Shown piece after piece: positions 5,841 to 9,020 of a DNA stretch of 9,020 nt. The first letter of the stretch is position 1. Each line of letters starts with the position of its first letter. Made by a program: the position numbers and the translations under genes. The notes below the pieces were generated by a model, which saw only the letters and a program-made list of their open reading frames with translations, made no database searches and was not told the DNA's origin. Source of the DNA: an uncultured Granulosicoccus sp. (GTDB lineage Bacteria; Pseudomonadota; Gammaproteobacteria; Granulosicoccales; Granulosicoccaceae); contig CALLPU010000302.1 in NCBI GenBank assembly GCA_938016235.1, forward strand, positions 1 to 9,020, read 5' to 3'.

Positions 5841-6935
5841 TTACTCCAACGGTTGTCGCTTGCCGTCCAGCCAGATGGCTACCGGGTGCTGGTCTTGTAT
5901 TTCGATCCAGTTCGCTTGCGCGCCCGGTTCAATGATGCCGTAGCCTTCCACGCAGATCCACGATGCCGGAATCGTGCTGCACAGATTGGCAATGGCCTGC
6001 CAGTCCAGACCCCATTGTCGCAACACCTGCAGGGATCGACGTTGCGTCAGGCAACTGCCTGCCAGAGTGCCATCGGGAAGCAACACCCGGTCACCGCACT
6101 TGCTGACCTGAAGAGAACCCAGTTGATAATGCCCGTCTGGCATACCGGCAGCAGCAGTGGCATCAGTTACACTGTACAGCCCCGGTATGGCTCGCCTGGC
6201 CGCGTGGAAAGCTGCCTGATCAACGTGAATGCCGTCCGTGATGATTTCAGCGTAGTGCGCATAGGCCAGCGCCGCCACGGCCGCGCCGCCATCTCGATGC
6301 CGAACGGGGCTCATGGCGTTATACAAGTGCGTCACACCCACTCCTTGCATCAAGGCTTCGTGAGCCTGATGCCACGTACACGCCGTGTGACCTAACTGAG
6401 CTTTCACGCGATAGCGTGCACACAAGTCTGGCACTTGCTGTCGCTCATCCAACTCAGGCGCGTAGGTAATAACCTTGACCACGCCTGATTGGAACCAGCG
6501 TTCCAGCGCACCCAAGTCCAGCGGTGCTGGATAATCTGGCTGTGCACCCAGTTTGTCCGGACTGATGAACGGCCCTTCCAGATGAGCACCCAACAGATGT
6601 GCAGCGTCAGGCGGAGGGTCTCTCATGACTCTGGCCACACTGAGCAGAAATTCATCGATGGCGGAGAACGGAGCCGTTACCGAGGTGGCCAGCAACGCCC
6701 CGGTTCCCAGGCTCGCACTGCGTTGCAGCACGGTTGAGAGTGCCGCGTCTCCTTGCATGACATCCGCACCGCCACCACCGTGGACGTGCAAATCTACCGG
6801 CGCAGGTATGAATAACGGCGTGGAGCATGTCGCTGCCTGTGGCTCAATACCGTGCACGGTCTCAGAGAAACAGCACACACCGTGCTGCCAGCCCTGCGCC
6901 GTCAGCCACTGCCCCTCGACCTGGCGCTCACTCAC
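5841..6935 (-). CDS. nagA: N-acetylglucosamine-6-phosphate deacetylase
   Basis: Amidohydrolase-superfamily enzyme converting GlcNAc-6-phosphate to glucosamine-6-phosphate plus acetate in the cytoplasm. From the GTG at 6935 it is 364 residues, within the usual 370-390 range but slightly short. Metal and catalytic residues in order: VDLHVHG with His50 and His52; GAHLEGPFISPDKLGAQ with metal ligand Glu120; LGHT, His183; THLYNAMSP, His204; and SVTDAT with catalytic Asp258. The open frame extends to a GTG at 6965. I prefer 6935 because that GTG overlaps the kinase stop as GTGA, a classic coupled junction, and the longer form adds residues not typical of the family. No strong Shine-Dalgarno precedes either start. 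It is the second gene of kinase-nagA-murQ and would use both the kinase product GlcNAc-6-P and the MurQ product. The N-terminal strand before the HxH motif is poorly conserved. Confidence 0.93.
   Translation of the reverse strand: MSERQVEGQWLTAQGWQHGVCCFSETVHGIEPQAATCSTPLFIPAPVDLHVHGGGGADVMQGDAALSTVLQRSASLGTGALLATSVTAPFSAIDEFLLSVARVMRDPPPDAAHLLGAHLEGPFISPDKLGAQPDYPAPLDLGALERWFQSGVVKVITYAPELDERQQVPDLCARYRVKAQLGHTACTWHQAHEALMQGVGVTHLYNAMSPVRHRDGGAAVAALAYAHYAEIITDGIHVDQAAFHAARRAIPGLYSVTDATAAAGMPDGHYQLGSLQVSKCGDRVLLPDGTLAGSCLTQRRSLQVLRQWGLDWQAIANLCSTIPASWICVEGYGIIEPGAQANWIEIQDQHPVAIWLDGKRQPLE
5844..5847 (-). promoter_or_regulatory. Ribosome site inside nagA that decides the murQ TTG start
   Basis: GGAG on the minus strand abuts the nagA TAA stop and stands 8 nt before the TTG at 5835. 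No ATG occurs in the first codons of the murQ frame, so TTG is the best start. Confidence 0.65.
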
Positions 6936-7795
6936 GATACATTGGCCTGCTGTGCAATTCGCCACAAACCATGTAATGCATCGCCTTCTGCTCTGGATAA
7001 TCTCGTTGCTAACGCATCGAGGAGCCGGGGTCGCAGCTGTTCACCGACGCCGCCAACTACATACACCGGTAATTCCTGCGGTGCCAACGCAATCAGGTTC
7101 AGGCAGTGCCTGACCGCTTCATCGAGTAATTCATTCGCCAGTGCATCGCCGCGAGAGGCGTATTCGAATACCAACGGTGCCAACTGCGCGAACACGCTGG
7201 ATTGGCTCTGCGTTGACCAGCCTTGAACCTCCGAGATACTGGATCCGATCCGTTGCTCAACGGCCGTCATGATTGCGGCATCCTGCGTCTTGCCATCCAG
7301 GTGCCACACATACGTCTGTACCAGCCGTTTTCCCAGCCAGGCACCCGAGCCCTCATCGCCCACCGGAAAGCCCCAGCCACCTGCCATACCCTGCAGACCA
7401 GAACGATCCTGCCAATGCAACACACTACCAGTCCCTACCGCCAGACAGATTCCCGGGCTGCCACCACTGGCCCCCATAAGCTGCGCGTAACCGTCGGTCA
7501 CCAGCAAGGTGTGGATGGCTCTGGGTATCTGGTCGAGCAGGGCACGTCGCCGCTGTTCCTGCAGCGAGCCAGCCAACCCCATGGCCAGCTGATCCGGCTG
7601 CCAGGATAAAGGGAGGTTCTGCTTTGCAGCCAACGCGCTCAAACCTTGCCGGATGTTGCGCCAGGCACTATCCACGCCGTTGGACAGGCTCGCATGCCCG
7701 TCGACTTCGGCGCGGGCTAGTAACTTGCCCGTCTCGCCGTATGCGGCCAGCCGACACCGACTGGCACCGCCATCTACTGCCACCGTTACTGTCAT
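6932..7795 (-). CDS. BadF/BadG-family amino-sugar kinase (GspK/MurK-like)
   Basis: ATP-dependent sugar kinase of the ASKHA fold, 287 residues from the ATG at 7795. Motifs: phosphate-1 loop VAVDGGASRCRL (5-16); probable catalytic Asp101 in VTDGYAQLMGA; phosphate-2 loop AVGTGSVL (119-126); GGWGFPVGDEGSGAWLG (139-155); adenosine loop VYVVGGVG (244-251); and DALHG near the C-terminus. The order and wording match bacterial glucosamine kinase GspK and the clostridial murein-sugar kinase MurK, which phosphorylates GlcNAc and MurNAc. The frame stays open to an ATG at 7942, but those 49 residues lack family character. Family members begin right at the phosphate-1 loop, so I start at 7795, although its ribosome site is poor. 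First gene of the nagA-murQ operon. Since NagA and MurQ need 6-phosphorylated acetylated sugars, GlcNAc and/or MurNAc are likelier substrates than glucosamine; that is inference from context. Confidence 0.88.
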   Translation of the reverse strand: MTVTVAVDGGASRCRLAAYGETGKLLARAEVDGHASLSNGVDSAWRNIRQGLSALAAKQNLPLSWQPDQLAMGLAGSLQEQRRRALLDQIPRAIHTLLVTDGYAQLMGASGGSPGICLAVGTGSVLHWQDRSGLQGMAGGWGFPVGDEGSGAWLGKRLVQTYVWHLDGKTQDAAIMTAVEQRIGSSISEVQGWSTQSQSSVFAQLAPLVFEYASRGDALANELLDEAVRHCLNLIALAPQELPVYVVGGVGEQLRPRLLDALATRLSRAEGDALHGLWRIAQQANVS

Positions 7796-7822
7796 GAAGA
7801 CATCACTGTTCACCACCTCAAC

Positions 7823-7835
7823 CGCAAAATTTGCG
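7823..7835. promoter_or_regulatory. Palindrome CGCAAA-A-TTTGCG (possible operator)
   Basis: A perfect 6-bp inverted repeat around one central base, 28-40 bp upstream of the kinase ATG. It is followed by TTGCAA (7840-7845) and TTGC-CT-GCAA (7866-7875). The same half-site in several spacings suggests binding by a dimeric repressor; no specific regulator can be named. Confidence 0.4.
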
Positions 7836-7865
7836 CTGATTGCAAGAGGCGCTGACTCGGCTGGA

Positions 7866-7875
7866 TTGCCTGCAA
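7866..7875. promoter_or_regulatory. Second inverted repeat TTGC-CT-GCAA
   Basis: A perfect 4-bp dyad sharing the TTGC/GCAA half-site with the palindrome at 7823-7835. Too short to be significant alone; its interest lies in the clustering. Confidence 0.25.
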
Positions 7876-7996
7876 GCTGTTCATCAGCGAGGTGGTTTGC
7901 CCGATGGGTCAACCGCCGCTGCGCACCCGTTCCACATTCCATTTTACGCGTGAACCGAATGGCGATACCATCGGGGAACTCGATAATGAGAAATAA

Positions 7997-8003
7997 AGAG
8001 GAG
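7997..8003 (+). promoter_or_regulatory. Shine-Dalgarno of the solute-binding protein gene
   Basis: AGAGGAG with 7-nt spacing to the ATG at 8011; it fixes that start and suggests strong expression, as is usual for binding proteins. Confidence 0.75.
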
Positions 8004-8010
8004 ATAATTC

Positions 8011-9020
8011 ATGCGAGGATTTGCACTGAAAGCCGCCACAGCGGCAGTCATGGTCTGCGTTTCGGGCGTTGCGCTGGCCGAAAAGACGGTTATCAGCATC
8101 GAAAGCTGGCGCGCCGAAGATCAGGCTATCTGGGACGAAAAGATCCTGCCTGTGTTCGAAGCGGCCTACCCGGATATCGATGTTGAATTCAAGCCGACAA
8201 CAGCCACGGAATACAACGCAGCGCTCAATGCCCGTTTAGCCGGCGGCACAGCCGGCGACATCATTACGTGTCGACCCTTTGATAATGCACTGGCCATGTA
8301 CGACGCTGGCAACCTGGCGGATATCAAGGGCATGGCAGGTCTTGAGAATTTTTCCGATGTAGCCAAAGGCGCCTGGTCAACCGATTCGGGTGATGCCACT
8401 TTCTGCGTTCCCATGGCCTCTGTCATACACGGCTTCATGTACAACAAGGATGCATTTGCCGAACTCGGGCTGGAGGTTCCCACCACAGAGGCTGACTTCT
8501 ACGCCGTGCTCGATGCTATCAAGAAAGATGGCAGCTACATTCCCATGGCAATGGGTACCAAAGACCAGTGGGAAGCAGCGACCATGGGGTACACCAACGT
8601 AGGCCCGGCTTACTGGGGTGGCGAGGAAGGGCGTCTGGGCTTGATTAGCGGTGATGCCAAGCTCACTGACGACGCCTTTGTGGAAGGTTTTCGTCAAATG
8701 CAGAAATGGACACCCTATCTGGGCAACGGCTATCAGGCTCAGGGTTATACCGACAGCCAGAACCTGTTCACGCTGGGTCGAGCGGCCATTTACCCCACAG
8801 GCTCCTGGGAGATCACAGGCTTTCAGGAAAACGCCGAGTTCGAACTGGGCGCCTTTGCACCACCCAGAAAGGATGCCGACAGCGAGTGCTACATCAGTGA
8901 CCACACCGATATCGGTATTGGCATGAACGCAGCAACCGAGAACAAGGATGCGGTGATGAAGTTTCTGGAATGGACCACTTCGGCCGAGTTCGCCGGTTTG
9001 CTGACCAACGCCGCGCCCGG
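8011..9020 (+). CDS. ABC sugar transporter periplasmic solute-binding protein (3' end outside window)
   Basis: Family 1 extracellular solute-binding protein, presumed to capture a sugar for an ABC importer. 336 complete codons are visible and the gene runs off the right edge; the family is usually 400-450 residues. The signal peptide is residues 1-23 (MRGFALKAATAAVMVCVSGVALA), with an ALA-E signal peptidase I site and no lipobox, so it should be a free periplasmic protein. The mature part shows the expected order: ESWRAEDQAIWDEKILPVFEAAYPDIDVEF (31-60), AALNARLAGGTAGDII (70-85), YNKDAFAELGLEVPTTEADF (144-163), and the hinge-region FTLGRAAIYPTGSWEI (253-268). Aromatic residues (Trp33, Trp122, Trp202, Trp233, Trp266) could stack on a sugar ring. 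Permease and ATPase genes probably follow to the right. It lies divergent from kinase-nagA-murQ with a shared control region, which suggests an amino sugar or muropeptide-derived sugar as ligand. The ligand is inferred, not shown. Confidence 0.93.
   Translation, partial: MRGFALKAATAAVMVCVSGVALAEKTVISIESWRAEDQAIWDEKILPVFEAAYPDIDVEFKPTTATEYNAALNARLAGGTAGDIITCRPFDNALAMYDAGNLADIKGMAGLENFSDVAKGAWSTDSGDATFCVPMASVIHGFMYNKDAFAELGLEVPTTEADFYAVLDAIKKDGSYIPMAMGTKDQWEAATMGYTNVGPAYWGGEEGRLGLISGDAKLTDDAFVEGFRQMQKWTPYLGNGYQAQGYTDSQNLFTLGRAAIYPTGSWEITGFQENAEFELGAFAPPRKDADSECYISDHTDIGIGMNAATENKDAVMKFLEWTTSAEFAGLLTNAAP

Larger units (their letters stand above)
7796..8010. promoter_or_regulatory. Divergent control region between the kinase operon and the ABC transporter gene
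   Basis: This 215-bp stretch lies between two divergent starts and must hold promoters for both. On the minus strand TAAAAT at about 7941-7946 is a fair -10 with no good -35. If used, transcription would begin near 7935, which supports the downstream kinase start at 7795 over the one at 7942. A CGAT-ACC-ATCG dyad lies at 7963-7973. The TTGC/GCAA repeats are listed separately. No regulator gene is in the window. Confidence 0.5.

Noticed and set aside
7796..7942. 49-residue N-terminal extension of the kinase frame
   Set aside because: It is not family-like, it would cover most of the divergent control region, and the phosphate-1 loop normally lies at the very N-terminus.
7653..8186. 177-codon plus-strand frame across the divergent promoter region
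   Set aside because: It overlaps both the kinase and the binding-protein gene in other frames and has no recognisable protein content.

Overview
The window reads as a piece of a Gram-negative, probably gammaproteobacterial, chromosome. The reasons are Sec-type export of a periplasmic binding protein, CheA-type signalling, proteobacterial-style NagA and MurQ proteins, and moderately GC-rich codon use by eye. I cannot name the species. Genes are densely packed and there is no sign of mobile DNA, RNA genes or CRISPR arrays.

Region 1 (1-3216, minus strand) is a signal-transduction cluster. Read 5' to 3' on the minus strand it holds a 101-residue protein that resembles the dimerisation/H-box helices of a histidine kinase with no ATPase domain, a single-domain response regulator, and a large CheA kinase. 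The CheA has two tandem Hpt domains and runs off the left edge. A 39-codon reading frame overlaps the cheA start but may be chance. Together these look like a chemosensory-type phosphorelay whose receptors, CheW and output lie outside the window.

Region 2 (3217-4923) starts with a 438-bp divergent intergenic stretch. A plus-strand gene follows, encoding a 392-residue DUF937-type protein with a central membrane anchor, an Ala/Glu-rich helix and an uncharacterised C-terminal domain. It ends at a strong 13-bp-stem hairpin shared with the converging murQ gene.

Region 3 (4924-9020) is an amino-sugar salvage locus. The minus-strand operon is a BadF/BadG-family amino-sugar kinase, then nagA, then murQ. 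It is tightly coupled (a GTGA overlap and a 5-bp gap) and uses GTG and TTG starts. A 215-bp divergent control region rich in TTGC/GCAA inverted repeats separates it from a plus-strand gene for a sugar-type ABC solute-binding protein, cut by the right edge. The inferred pathway is uptake by an ABC transporter, then phosphorylation of GlcNAc and/or MurNAc at position 6 by the kinase. MurQ then converts MurNAc-6-P to GlcNAc-6-P plus D-lactate, and NagA deacetylates GlcNAc-6-P to glucosamine-6-P. This would be a PTS-independent route for peptidoglycan sugars. The logic is like that of clostridial MurK/MurQ, but the substrate here is an inference.
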